Assembly (NCBI GenBank): GCA_019916065.1 | Contig: CM034239.1 | Coordinates: forward strand, 46,947,812-47,011,811 | Origin: Vitellaria paradoxa | Lineage: Eukaryota; Streptophyta; Magnoliopsida; Ericales; Sapotaceae | Direction of reading: 5' to 3' | Length of the DNA stretch: 64,000 bases | Shown here: in pieces, positions 36,517 through 48,246 of the stretch | How the letters are laid out: every line of letters begins with the position of its first letter | How positions within the stretch are numbered: position 1 is the stretch's first letter | Program-made: the position numbers and the translations under genes | The notes under the pieces: model-generated | What the model saw: only the letters and a program-made list of their open reading frames with translations | Databases searched by the model: none | What the model was told of the DNA's origin: nothing

Positions 36517-37314
36517 TAGTTTTATCATCATCTAATTAATCATCAACTATGTCACTCCATTTGAAAATATTTCACTATTAGAATTAATTTTATTTTAAAA
36601 TAAAGAATTAATTTGATTTGATTTGATTTGGTAAATAAAATTTTGTGTTTGGAACATATTTTGAATTTTTAAGAATCGAATTGACTTGATTTAAGTGAAA
36701 TACTAAGTTTGACCATTTGAATAGCAAGTAAAAAACATAGTAAATATGATATAAGGGGATAAATTTATCCACTTACTTAGATTACTTAAGAAAATAATGA
36801 ATTCTCATCAAATCTTATTGTTTTTTATTGCATTTCAAATTCTATACAAACCCCAAAATTTAAGTTACGAAATACAATCAAATTCAACTCATAAAATTTT
36901 ATTTTAGTTCTAAATATGAGAATTGGTGAGAATTCTTATCAAATGAAATTAAATCTTATCAAATTCATTATTCTAAATGAAGTGGTTGTGTTTTTCATGC
37001 TTTTAATTTAAATACTCCCTGTCCAATCCACCATTGAGGAATTGGAGGTGAGCTTTCTAATTACCATTTGATTGTGGACTAATGGACACCCAACATGTAC
37101 TTGGTATATGCTCCAACTTTGCTCTGTTAAAAAACCCCTCCGATTTTAAAACTTTGAGTTCAATTCTATTGCAAACAATTTCGAACCAACCAAACTCCCT
37201 TTAATTGTCATTTGAATAGTTTAAGACATACTAGAATTAGAGAGAGAGTGAGCGAGTGAGAGATAGTGCCTTGAAGCAAATTAAACATAAAATTTATATA
37301 TACGGACCTTTTAG

Positions 37315-37478
37315 TGGTGTAGAAAGCCTTTTTCCAGCAAAGCAGAAAATTGATAAAAACCCATGAAACCGCAGGCAGAGACAGTCCAGAAGGGTGTGAC
37401 GGGAATTCCAAGTTGTTCATCAGCCGTGACGGTGAACATCATAAACGCATCTGACAATAGGAGTAACCGGAGGTATGT
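37315..37478 (-). pseudogene. UGT85 exon-1 relic, unit 3
   Basis: The 3' part of a UGT85 exon 1 on the minus strand: residues like 'FMMFTVTADEQLG' and 'SACGFMGF' are readable, ending at a splice-donor-like 'aaaaggt' near 37,315. No exon 2 follows. A small indel before the catalytic Asp position and another near the exon end break the frame. It is the MITE-free counterpart of 11,646-11,957. Confidence 0.75.
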
Positions 37479-37901
37479 TTGATGAATTAGTGGCACTGCT
37501 TATTGAGTTTTTTGCCAAAAATGCAGCTCGTGACATGTTGTTGGTGGGCGTGTTTGGTCTATTAAATTTTATCAAAAATTAATTATAAAAATAATTAATT
37601 TTCTCTAATCAAATTTTATCTTATATCTCTTTTATATCCATTTTTTATACTTTTTTTAATATATATATTTTTTTACCACCCAAACAACCCTTGTCATGCA
37701 GCAAAAAGACAAATGAGATATATGTATGAAGTAATTTGAGAGAAATTCAACCCAGAAAAGATGATAGAAAAAAACAATGAGTAAAAGCACTAACTTGGAC
37801 TAGTTTATCAAGGCATTAAAGAAACGTTAACACGATACTTTCTTTTATTTTATGTCTTTATTACATTCGTAGGTGAAACAAGAAGAAACATTGTGGTAGA
37901 T

Positions 37902-40069
37902 TCAAATTCTAGCCTCCAATCCTCCTATTGATTGCAATATTTTGTTCACCAACTTGTCCAAATTCAAGGAAGATGAGCCACTCAGACCGCTGGCTTCTTC
38001 CGCCAATTTCTTAAGTTTCATAGCCTTCTCCTTCATTTTCTTCCCTCTCTCTCCTCTCATCAACTCTCTTACAAGTTTCTCTACTTCATCTCTTTTCACA
38101 TCATTATTAATCTCCACTCCAACCTCCCACTCATTGCACATATACCTACAATTTGTTTGCTGATCGGCAATGAACGGCCAACAAATCATTGGTACTCCCG
38201 AAGACAAACTCTCAATAATCGAATTCCATCCGCCGTGCGTTAAGAATCCTCCAATTGATGGGTGGATCAAGACTTCCTCCTGTGGACACCAACTTGCTAT
38301 TAGACCTCTTTCTTTAATTTCTTCCACAAATTCAGGAGGTAGAATTGGAAAGTCACCCATTACTAAATCAGGCCTAACTATCCACAGAAAATAATAATTG
38401 CTATTAGCAAGGCCCCATGCAAACTCCAACAATTGTTGTTTCGTCACGACTGTGATGCTACCAAAATTCACGTAAAGCACAGAGTTGGGTTCTTTGGACT
38501 CTAATCATTCAAGACACTCTGATTTTTCTTTCCATAAATTGTACCCAATAGCTTTTGACAATATTTTATCTTTTGATATCTAATCCAAAAGTAATTGGAG
38601 AGGTCCAATGACATAGACAAATGGTAGCATGGATGAGAGAACGTCCAATAGATCTTGCTCCAAGGCATCAAATGTTTGAAGAATATTTGCAAAAGATTTG
38701 GCAGCTTTGGAGGATGTTTCCACGCAGAAGTTGAAAGATAAATCATTAGGGTCTGTGGTTCGGATAGAACTTGGAAGATCTTTTAGTCGAATTCCTTTCA
38801 TTCCTGGAATCCAGTCTATAATAGTGTCCAGGTACCCATTTGTTAGATAACTTTCATCTGCAATTGCACAAATAACATCAACTTGAAACTAATGCCATTC
38901 AATTATTGGAATTAATATACGTAAATTTATACCCACTAAAATACTTTCGCAAGAGTAATGTGATATTATCATAATATTTGTGCTTTTTTTATGAAAAAAG
39001 AAACAACCAAAATGATAAAGTGAAATAGTAAAATTGTAGTCTAGTTAATTTAAAACTAAATCTCATGAGGCTAAATTTTAATTTCAAGAATATTATTACC
39101 TAAATAATTTGTCAAAAAAATTATTAGAATAATACGAAGAATTATAAATTTATATATCATTTTAGACAAAAACACCCGCTAAGATACATTTTAATTGTAA
39201 AACTATCAATTCACACGTATTTTAATAAATTCTTATAACTCTGTAACATTGCTTTTTTGTTTCTACTCTTAATCCCTTTCAAAGGTGTAAGATTGATAGT
39301 ATAATGGATGCAATTGGAACTTTTAGAGATAATCGTATTTGGACAAAAATAATATCAAAACGGGTGATTTTTGAAAGATTCTGGCCCTATACCTGACCAA
39401 ACTTGAACCAAGGCGAGCAAAAGTGCGGTCCATTTTTTTTTTTTTTAAATTAAAATCCATCAACTTCCCTTTTATTTGCAAAATAGTTGCGGTTCATCAT
39501 TTTAGTTAGTGCACTTTCAAGTATAATTTGCACGGTAGGACATCATTTTACTTTATATTTGTGTGTGCGTGTATATATGTATACCTTTTAGAGGTGTAAG
39601 ACCTTTTTCTCGCAGAGCACGTAATTGATAAACGCCCATGAAAGCGCAGGCTGAGATACTCCGTAAAAGTATGACAGCTTTTCCAAGTTGTTCACCAGCT
39701 GTGACAGTGAATAGCATGAACCCATCCAACAGTGCTGCTGCTGTCGTTGAGATGGGAGAGGAGGTTGAGAAACGGAGCTAACAAGCCGGTTAAAACAGAT
39801 TGACAAAGAGAGATCAAGTCTTGGGTTGCGTTTGCATCTTCCGACGAGGGCAAACCATCTGGGATTGTTTTGAATTGAAAATCAGGCAATCCATCGAGAG
39901 AATTAGGTCCTCTGGCTTTGATGAAGCGCTTGTGGTTGTACTCATTGTTCACAAAAGTTATGTGAAAGCCCTTGGTGTGGAGGAGCTTCGCTAGTTTCAA
40001 CATCGCTTTGATGTGGCTTTGAGCTGGGTATGGAACGCAAACGAGGTGAGGCTTGTGAGTCACTTCCAT
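37902..40069 (-). pseudogene. UGT85-type UDP-glycosyltransferase pseudogene, unit 3
   Basis: Exon 1 at 40,069-39,585, intron 39,584-38,858 (GT-AG), exon 2 at 38,857-37,902. The PSPG box is intact in sequence ('WCPQEEVLIHPS', 'THGGWNS', ending 'ADQ'). Breaks: the same exon-1 deletion as unit 1 (near 39,727-39,730), a TAG at 38,580-38,582 and a TGA at 38,515-38,517 replacing a conserved Trp of 'ECLEWL'. The C-terminus keeps the five residues lost in unit 2. Exon 1 and its surroundings are nearly identical to unit 1, whereas exon 2 and most of the intron differ by about 6-7%. Confidence 0.92.
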
Positions 40070-41020
40070 GGTTGTTGAGTGGCTACAATGTGCAAGCTGA
40101 TCCTCTCTTTGACTGCAATGGCAAACGTTTACGTAAGAACAATGCAAACTATGACCATTTATAGGAAGACATTTGTTATAAAAATGGCGTTGGCATTTTT
40201 GAACTGTCACTTCGACGAAATAAATTATATATAGAAATCAACTTTAGTTACAATTTTACTGTTCTCCCATCATTTTTGTTTCACTTTTTTTTTTTTTTTG
40301 GGTAAATGTTTCAGTGGCATTTTCCTCTAAAACATCGCATGAAAATTCTTTTCACCCAAAAAATTTTGCTGGAAATAAATGTATAAGGGTGTTAATCCCT
40401 GAAAATATATTTTGTGAATTTTTCATCTAAAATTTGAGGTAGAAATAAAATAAATCGTTTCGTGTGGTTTTCAAGTTAGACCAAAAGGCTGCTAATTAGG
40501 AATTTTGAAATTCAACGAAGACAAGCAGACAATTCTAAAAATAATTAATAATTGTACTCGGTAAAAAGAAAAATTTGCCCCAACAACGACAATGTGTATA
40601 AAAAAAAATGATCTGGCCATAAGAAACGACAAATATGTCTAAAATTTATCATAATTCATAAATAAGAAATAATTGCAAAATTATAAAGAAAGAAAAATAA
40701 ATCAATACAAAATCAACAATCAATTTGGACTTCTACCTTAAGGGCAACACGCATAATTTCGTTAAGAAACAATCCAATTGACGAGGAATTAAAAACAAAG
40801 TCTCTAAGTTGGGCACATCTAATTTGAGAGAGGAAAGAAGTTCAAAATGCTCCGGTTATTGAAAGAGGGGAGATCAATATCACTTGTGATGTTAATTTTG
40901 TATTCTCAATTTTGTGAATCATTAGATTAAAATTAGACGGTTCACAATAAAAATAAATTTAAAAATTTTCATTAAAAATTTCTAAACTTGCTTTTGTTGT
41001 GATCTGTTCAATTTTAATCA
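40070..41020. other. Upstream region of the unit 3 UGT pseudogene
   Basis: Contains a TATA-like 'cctataaatgg' on the minus strand about 90 bp from the ATG. Nearly identical to unit 1 up to about 40,440, then more diverged. No gene. Confidence 0.5.
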
Positions 41021-42021
41021 CACAACTCACAAGACAATGTCAAGGGTTGTAACCCCCATAATCGTCTGTGATTATTTTAATAGGCCATCTTATTTTTTTT
41101 TTTTTAGCAAAGCTACACCCGTTGTTATTTTTTCTCACACCATTTACCACTCAATTTTGTACCGTTAACTTTCAAATAAGAGATAACATTTTACGATTGT
41201 GATGATTTTGGACAAAATATACAAGTCACTACCTTTAGTCATTAACACAAAATAGGCCAGAAATGACTAATACGAGATAAAAGAGGGGTAAGTGTAGAGT
41301 CTTCAAATTTTTTTTTTTTTTTTTAATAACTCCAGCCAATCAACTGGTTCGACCTTTTTGTCACTTAGTGCTAAGCAGCATCAGCAAAGCTTTGTTTGTT
41401 ATTAGGCCGGCAGCCAAAAAAAAAAAAAAGATTGTTCCCATAAAACAAATGTACTTAAGAAATTGCATGAGACCTTATTTACTTATTAGCCACTCCAATT
41501 TCCTCTATCATTCTCCTAAACCTAGTTGACGAGAATATCAATTTTTAAATTTATTTCTTATTATTATTATTATTATTTATTTTTTAGACCCATTTGTTTT
41601 GGACTTTATTGATACTGAGTTTATATTATTAGAGGTTATTTGGACCCATTTGTTTTGGGCTATTTTAGTATTAGGTTTATTTTATTGGAGTTTTTGGAAA
41701 CCGGTCACTATTTATGTACTTATAATGATTTAAGTCATACCCAAAAAACTTACTTGTGAATAAGTTACACTTGCAACAAAAAGACAAAAAATGACATCAC
41801 GTGTTTTTCACTACATTTCAAAACTGTCAGTTTTATCCGAAAGTAGTGCACACTTTACTCATAACTTCCGTGACTTTCCATCTTCTTTATAAAGCAAGTA
41901 AAACTGATTTTTGGAAACAAAATCAAAACTGTTTGAGAAAAATCTAATTCCGCGGTTTTCCATCTTCTTTACAAAACAAGCAAAACTGATTTTTGGAAAC
42001 AAAATCAAAACTATTTAGGAA

Positions 42022-42232
42022 AACAGTACCACATAATAAAACAATACCGCATAAAAAACAGTACCACATAATAAAACATTATCGCATAAAAACAGTACCG
42101 CATAAAAAACAGTACCACATAATAAAACAGTACCGCATAAAAAACAGTACCGCATAATAAAACAGTACCGCATAATAAACAGTACCGCATAATAAAATAG
42201 TACCGCATAATAAAACAGTACCTCATTAAAAC
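42022..42232. repeat. Short tandem repeat of 'cagtaccgcataataaaa'
   Basis: Same 16-18-bp motif block as at 28,556-28,760. Confidence 0.85.
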
Positions 42233-42244
42233 AGCACCATTCTT

Positions 42245-43345
42245 TGCATGATATAGTCATGCGGTATTGTTTTTGAACGAGCATGCATCCTAAAAAAAAA
42301 TAGTACCGCAGACATGTGGTACTGTCACACATGCGGTACTGTCGGTCATTCGTTTGATATGTGAACTATTTTTGTGTTTACATGTGATGTTTGCATGATA
42401 GAGTCATGCGATACTGTTTTTGAACGAGCATGCATCCTAAAAGAAATAGTACCGCAGACATGTGGTACTGTCACACATGCGGTACTATCGGTCATTCGTT
42501 TGATATGTGAACTATTTTTGTGTTTACATGTGATGTTTGCATGATATAGTCAGGCGGTACTGTTTTTGAACGAGCATGCATCCTAAAAAAAATAGTACCG
42601 CAGACATGTAGTACTGTCATACATGCGGTACTGTCGGTCATTCGTTTGATATGTGAACTATTTTTGTGTTTACATGTGATGTTTGCATGATAGAGTCATG
42701 CGGTACTATTTTTGAACGAGCATGCATCCTAAAAAAAATAGTACCGCAGACATGTGGTACTGTCACACATGCGGTACTGTCGGTCATTCATTTGATATGT
42801 GAATTATTTTTGTGTTTACATGTGATGTTTGCATGATATAGTCATGCGGTACTATTTTTGAATGAGCATGCATCCTAAAAAAAATAGTACCGCAGACATG
42901 TGGTACTGTCACACATGCGGTACTGTCGGTCATTCGTTTGATATGTGATCTATTTTTGTGTTTACATGTGATGTTTGCATGATAGAGTCATGCGGTGCTA
43001 TTTTTGAACGAGCATGCCTCCTAAAAAAATAGTACCGCAGACATGTGGTACTGTTACACATGCGGTACTATCGGTTATTCGTTTGATATGTGAACTATTT
43101 TTGTGTTTAAATGTGATTTTTGCATGATAGAGTCATGCGGTACTGTTTTTGAACGAGCATGTATCCTAAAAAAAACAGTACCGCAGACATGTGATACTGT
43201 CACACATGTGGTACTGTCGGTTATTCGTTTGATATGTGAACTATTTTTGTATTTAAATGTGATGTTTGCATGATAGAGTCATGCGGTACTATTTTTGAAC
43301 GAGCATGCATCCTAAAAAAACAGTACCGCAGTCATGTGTTTAAAT
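42245..43345. repeat. 145-bp hairpin-forming tandem array (8 copies)
   Basis: Same monomer as 28,775-29,740, one copy more. Period about 143-147 bp; arms 'gcggtactgttttt' and 'aaaaatagtaccgc', loop containing 'gaacgagcatgcatcc'. Variants such as 'gcggtgctat' and 'gcatgcctcc' mark single monomers. Confidence 0.88.
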
Positions 43346-43938
43346 ACGTAATCCAGATCCGTATATATTCATTCGACCGACGTTAATCTCACAGCACAAA
43401 CTCGCGTAATCCGTGTGTATTCCTTCATATATAATCCTTTAACAGATTTTTATCTCACTATATCTTCACGTGATTTATAAGGAATGAAACAAAAACGAAA
43501 AACGTGATTCTCGATTCCATAATTTTCGGCAACTTCATCTCAGTTAATTATAGAAAAAGGGCATTTAAGTCATATTATAAATTATATTTAAAACAAACTC
43601 GTGGGACCCATTCAAAAGTATGACTTAAATACAAAACTTTTTACATTAATGTGATTTAAAAGTAATACTTTTTTTTGAGTGTGACTAATAGCTTTAAAAG
43701 ATTACCAAGTATGACTTGGATACAATTTTTCGTATTTTATTTTATACCTTTGTGTTAGGCCCACAATGTTTTCTATTTAAACCCTAATTAGGGTTAACAG
43801 AACATAAGTTTAAATGATATTTTTTATTATTGATTCTTCCCCTACAGCTGCTACCCTCTTTCTCCCCTCTCTTCCTCCTCCACCTCTTCCTTCTTGTTCT
43901 TTGATTATTTCTTTCTTTTTACAATCCTACATCAACTT

Positions 43939-43950
43939 TGATATCAGAGC
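43939..43950 (+). other. Primer-binding site, initiator tRNA-Met
   Basis: 'tgatatcagagc', four bases after the 5' LTR end, matches the usual plant initiator-Met site 'tggtatcagagc' except for one base. Confidence 0.7.
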
Positions 43951-44745
43951 AAAGATCCTACGAACTTTTTTAATCTCCATCACTATTGAATAGTCGGAAC
44001 AATCTTAAAAAAAAAAAGCAGCTGCCGCAGCAATTACTACGGCCACCGCCGTCGTCCTACGCATCCTCAAACCCTTCGAGTACGTTTTCGTGCGTCTCTA
44101 CTAATATTTAATTCCAGCGAACCCCACCATTGGCACCACCAACCTCCGACAAACTCGCCAGTGACTCCGGTAACTTTTTTGGCTACCTTCGGCGAAGTCC
44201 AGAATAACCACCACACTCCAGTGATCTGATCTGTGCTCCGGCAAAGCTCCGGTGATCTCGAGTGACTTTCCGGCGAACCTCCAACAACTTTCCAGTGAAT
44301 TCCAAACACTCTATCAGTCTATTTTGACAAATTCCAAGCAACAAGACAGCCAACTACATATTCGAATGTTTCAAAAGTAAGCACTTTAGATAGTTTGGAG
44401 CAAAGGTTTGGATTAGATACAATTCTCTCATTGTTAATTATGATAAATGCTTACGTCATATGGCAGCGTGAATTGCATAAATTTGAACTTCAAGCTTGCC
44501 TATTTGTTTCATTTATCCTACTTCCTGTTTCCCTCTTGAATTTAGTTAATCGTTACCCATCTTAAAAAAAAAAAAAAAAAAAAAAGATCAATCACCCATT
44601 GCTTCCCTAAATTATTTGTTGAGTTTCATTTATTAGATTCATCATTCCTATTTAAGCATATTAGGATTTTATATTTTTGTTACTCTTTTTTTTCAGTTTT
44701 CTTTAATATTAGCATTTAAAAAAAAATTGCCTTTATCCTTTTACC

Positions 44746-46143
44746 ATGAATCTTGAAAACCAATCATATTGGAGTAATAAAATAAAACTTCATTCTATTC
44801 ATCAAACTTATGTCATAGATCATCCTTATTTTAATGGCACTATCGATCCTCATGAGTTTCTTGATTGGGTAGATGATATTGAATACATTTTTGACTATCA
44901 CGACTTGTCTGACGACCAATGTATTCGTCTGGCCAAAACAAGATTGACCAATTAAGCTAGAAAGTATTGGCAAACAGTCGAATTATACCAAAGACCTATT
45001 ACTCGATGGGTTTTGATGAAACAAATTTTGAGCGATCGATTTGTTCTTAAAAGTTTTATAGATAAGGCTTGGTCTCAGTTAATGCGTCTTAAACAAGAGG
45101 ATTCTTCTGTTGATGGCTATTTTGATCAATTTAAAACTCTTAGGAAGTGGTCTACATTTCAAAATGAGCCTTGTGCCATCAGTAGATTTGTCCTTGGGCT
45201 AAGGTCTTGTATCCGTGAGGTAGTTCAACGATACACTTATAAGATATTAAATGAACCTTATTCCAAAGCTATAGAAATTGAAAAATATTATGAATTTGAG
45301 TCTTATGAGTTTATGTCAGAATCAAAGTGCCCTATACAAACCATTGAGTTACAACGTCGATCTCCTGAACCTAGCACCCCTATTATTTTCATTGATACTT
45401 TTGATTCTCTTACTGATTCTCCTCTTTTGACATTTGATCATGATGAGTCACCAAATCCTCAAAATGTGTCTAAAGTGGTTAAATTAGGTCCACCGTCATC
45501 TTACCTTGATTTTGTTGGTTTATTTGAGGACATCATGAATAATGATCGTCATGATTACATAGACTTTATCATTGGTGATGGTTACTTTTTCAGGGGATAT
45601 TATTTAAGCATCTCAAGAGTTTTACTTAGTAACTTCATCAATTGGGAGTTTTTTGAATCTGTGTCCAAGTTATTTTTCCATGAGATCACTCAGTTGCATG
45701 AATCCTCCTCACTTCTAGTGTATAACAGAGTCATTCTTGTATACATGGAACAATTTCTCTTACAAGTTATACGTGGCATCTCTTACCGCTATTCTATTGA
45801 TACCATTAAGTTTCTAGCAACTTATTCTTCTTTGAGGGATTCTAATTTGACAAGTTCAGTTGCATCGTCTCTAGTCATTTTTTCTGAACCATGTATTCCA
45901 CCATTTTTTGATAATGCTGATATTAAATGAAAAATTGGGTTGAGTAATAATTATTATAAATTTCTTATTTATGTTATTGATGGGAATAAAGAATTTAATG
46001 GATGTAACTTAATGATGACTTATGCATTGCCTACTTACTATCCCATATCGTCTTGCCAAAATTTGCATGCCGAAAATGTTGAGCCATTCTATATCTTTTG
46101 TGATCCTAGTCCTAATGCAATTTGTTTTCACTTTGCCATGTGA
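44746..46143 (+). pseudogene. Gag-like protein of the TR-GAG element, two in-frame stops
   Basis: One reading frame runs 44,746-46,143 with a TAA at 44,953-44,955 and a TGA at 45,928-45,930. The N-terminal part looks like a plant Ty3/gypsy Gag (retrotransposon gag domain): 'FLDWVDDIEYIFDY', then 'WSQLMRLKQEDSSVDGYFDQF' shortened here to its start 'WSQLMRLKQ', and 'RFVLGLRSCIREVV'. After about 45,380 the expected CCHC zinc knuckle and protease do not appear; instead about 240 residues of unrecognised sequence follow, rich in Phe, Tyr, Ser and Ile. I cannot assign that part: it may be decayed coding sequence or an acquired domain. Confidence 0.7.
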
Positions 46144-46409
46144 TATGAGTTTTGTCGTAATTTAGCATGCAGAGAACTTATTATCTTGTGGAGGCATCTT
46201 TGGGTCTCAAATATTATTTGCAGATTATGGAGATATTTTTATATCGGTTCCAGTTCCTCCACCTCTTCAGCGGTGCCTATTTGTGTTCGATGTTGAGGAC
46301 CTCATTTTTCTTCTACTCCAAAAATGTCTTGTCAAGTAGAAAATGAGACATGATAATAGTGCCAAGTTTTCAACTCGATGGAGTCGAGTTCTTCTCAGTC
46401 CGGGAGAGT
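46144..46409 (+). other. 3' untranslated region and polypurine tract of the TR-GAG element
   Basis: No coding sequence. The bases just before the 3' LTR, 'cagtccgggagagt', are the likely polypurine tract for plus-strand priming. Confidence 0.5.
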
Positions 46410-46762
46410 TGATGAGGACATCAATTTTTAAATTTATTTCTTTTTCTTATTATTATTATTTATTCTTTGGACCCATTTGTTTTGGACTTTATTGATAATG
46501 AGTTTATATTATTAGAGATTATTTAGACTCATTTGTTTTGGGCTATTTTAGTATTAGGTTTATTTTAGTTTAGGCCTTTGTGTTAGGCCCACGATATTTT
46601 CTATTTAAACCCTAATTAGGGTTAACAAAACATGAGCTTGAATGATATTTTTTATTATCGATTCTTCCCCTATAGCTGCTGCCCTCTTTCTCCATTTTCT
46701 TCCTCCTCCACCTCCTCATTCTTCTTCTTTGATTATTTCTTCCTCTCTACAATCCTACATCA
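46410..46762 (+). repeat. 3' LTR of the Gag-only element
   Basis: 353-bp LTR, 'tgatgaggac...ctacatca'. Contains 'aaaccctaattagggtt', a telo-box-like palindrome also in the 5' LTR near 43,780, close to an AT-rich 'tatttaaa' that may act as TATA box. Confidence 0.85.
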
Positions 46763-47437
46763 CTAATACTTTATTAAATAATTGAAAAGTCTTCAATTAT
46801 TAAAAAAAAAAATTACAAAGTATCTTCCTCTTTTGGGGGTGATGTATTTATTCTATCAAAAAAGTAAAAAATATTACAACAAAATTTGTCAAAAATGTTG
46901 CAATTTTTGTATATTCATTGAATTAAATATATTTTATTACCCTTACATCATCATTACATCCTTCTACACAAATTTTTTTATGAATTCATATCTTTTTATT
47001 CTTTTTTTATTGAAATTATTTTTTTTGTCCCATTTTTCCTTTGCGTTGAATGCCAAGAGAGTGACGTGATCCAAGTCAAACCAAACACTCACCATTCGTA
47101 ATTATAATAATCTTTGTTGGACTCCCATCATGGAGCTCAAACAAATATGATGATCACCAACTACTGCAAGTGGATGAAACAACTAACAGCACTATAAGAA
47201 AACCACCTTGAGTGCCTGATTCAGTTTGTTAGTTATATTAGTTAGTTAGTTATACTGTCATTCAGTTAGTTAGTCATATTGTTAGCCTTATGTAAAGGCA
47301 GCTGGCAGTAATCATGTCAAGTTAGCTGCCAAAATTGTTTGTATAAATATATCTCCACTTTCCACTCTTTTTTTCTATCACCATTTTCTCTCTCAGCAAT
47401 TCTTTTCAAATGCCAATCATAACTTCAGAATTTATCA

Positions 47438-47450
47438 TGGTATCAGAGCT
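47438..47450 (+). other. Primer-binding site of the copia fragment
   Basis: 'tggtatcagagct', complementary to the 3' end of initiator tRNA-Met, immediately after 'atttatca'. Confidence 0.75.
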
Positions 47451-47606
47451 TAAACTTCTGTTGTTGTGTCAATCGCATGCCATTTGAATTGTCTAAAGCA
47501 TCAAGATTGTATCAGGTCTGATCTAATTCATTGATTTTGGGTGAGATATGGATATTTTTCTTTCCATTTTCTTAGCAATTCAGTGGATTTTCCTTTTCAC
47601 TCGAAA

Positions 47607-48246
47607 ATGTGTACTATTGAAACTTCTGTTGAAAATTCATCTTCCTTTGCTGTGAATCCATCTTTGGATCCAACTAGTCCATATTTCATGAATGTAAATG
47701 ACAACCCTAGGATTCCTATCTGCTCAGAAATTTTGACTGGAGATAACTATGTTTCTCGGAGTAGAACAATATTAATGGCCCTTAGTGTTAAGAACAAGGT
47801 AGCATTTGTAGATGGATCAATTTTACCTCCTTGAGATAGCACCAGTAGGTTGTACATTTTGTTGGTATCACTACAATAATCTTGTTCTTTCATGGCTATG
47901 GAATTCTATAAAAAAAAAAAAGATTAAAACCAGCTTGATGTATGCTAATTCAGCTTATCAAGTTTGGAATGAATTGAAACACAGATATATGAGGAGTGAT
48001 AGACCTAGAGTATTTCAATTGGAAAAAACTTTAAGCTCTAGTTCACAAGGAAATCAGTCCATTACAGCATATTTTACAAAATTCAAGTCAGTTTGGGATG
48101 AATATACAAGTTTTTGCCCATTTCCTGTTTGTTCTTGTGGAGTAATAAAGAATTGTACATGTGAAATTTTGAAGACTTTACAAGATAGACAGCAAAATGA
48201 TTATGTGATGAAATTTTTAATTGGACTGAATGATTCATATTCTTCT
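47607..48246 (+). pseudogene. Copia Gag, frameshifted and truncated
   Basis: Starts at the ATG at 47,607. 'ILTGDNYVSRSRTILMALS' followed by 'KNKVAFVDGSI' is the typical N-terminal pattern of plant copia Gag (DUF4219/UBN2-like). A TGA at 47,832-47,834 and a change of frame follow; from about 47,860 the gag continues in another frame ('NNLVLSWLWNSI', 'ANSAYQVWNELKHRY', 'PRVFQLEK', 'AYFTKFKSVWDEY'). It is cut at 48,246 before the zinc knuckle by an inserted LTR; the frame runs on briefly into that LTR. Confidence 0.8.

Larger units (their letters stand above)
27841..41020. repeat. Segmental tandem duplication, unit 3
   Basis: Third copy, about 13.2 kb. It contains a 1.9-kb hairpin-array element near its left end, a local 3-copy expansion at 30,130-30,545, and lacks roughly 600 bp that unit 1 has at about 440-1,070. 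It shares with unit 1 a 0.5-kb element insertion and the exon-1 frameshift, so units 1 and 3 look closer to each other than to unit 2, at least over those parts. Confidence 0.9.
41685..43735. mobile_element. Hairpin-array TIR element, copy inside an LTR
   Basis: 2,051-bp relative of 28,222-30,122. Here the insertion is unambiguous: it splits an LTR whose intact twin is at 46,410-46,762, and both sides carry 'tttatttta' (41,676-41,684 and 43,736-43,744). It contains the short repeat block at 42,022-42,232 and about eight 145-bp monomers at 42,245-43,345. Subterminal inverted motifs are as in the other copy. No ORF beyond repeat artefacts. Confidence 0.75.
41527..43934 (+). repeat. 5' LTR of the Gag-only element, interrupted
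   Basis: LTR parts 41,527-41,684 and 43,736-43,934 together match the 353-bp 3' LTR. They are separated by the hairpin-array element with a perfect 9-bp duplication 'tttatttta'. Confidence 0.85.
41527..46762 (+). mobile_element. Gag-only LTR retrotransposon (TR-GAG type) in unit 4
   Basis: Complete LTR element: 5' LTR 41,527-43,934 (split by a 2-kb insertion at 41,685-43,735), primer site, a gag-like ORF, then 3' LTR 46,410-46,762. Ends are TG...CA, flanked by 'ctagt' (41,522-41,526) and 'ctaat' (46,763-46,767), a 5-bp duplication with one change; unit sequence continues cleanly on both sides. Without the nested insertion it is about 3.2 kb. No protease, RT, RNase H or integrase is present, so movement would depend on another element. 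The LTRs differ by roughly 7-8%, so it is clearly older than the Athila element. Confidence 0.85.
41021..47127. repeat. Segmental tandem duplication, unit 4 (truncated)
   Basis: Fourth copy. Its first about 500 bp (41,021-41,526) and a second stretch (46,768-47,127) match unit 1 positions about 1-860. They are separated by a Gag-only LTR element. The similarity stops abruptly near 47,127 where a copia fragment begins, so the UGT gene expected about 13 kb further on is absent from the window. Confidence 0.85.
47128..48246 (+). mobile_element. Truncated Ty1/copia retrotransposon fragment
   Basis: Unit 4 similarity ends at about 47,127 and a copia-type leader begins. Likely LTR with 'gtataaatatat' TATA near 47,340 ends at 47,437, followed directly by an initiator-Met primer site (47,438-47,450) and a gag ORF. 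The element stops at 48,246 where an antisense LTR starts; no pol is present in the window. Exact left LTR edge unclear. Confidence 0.7.
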
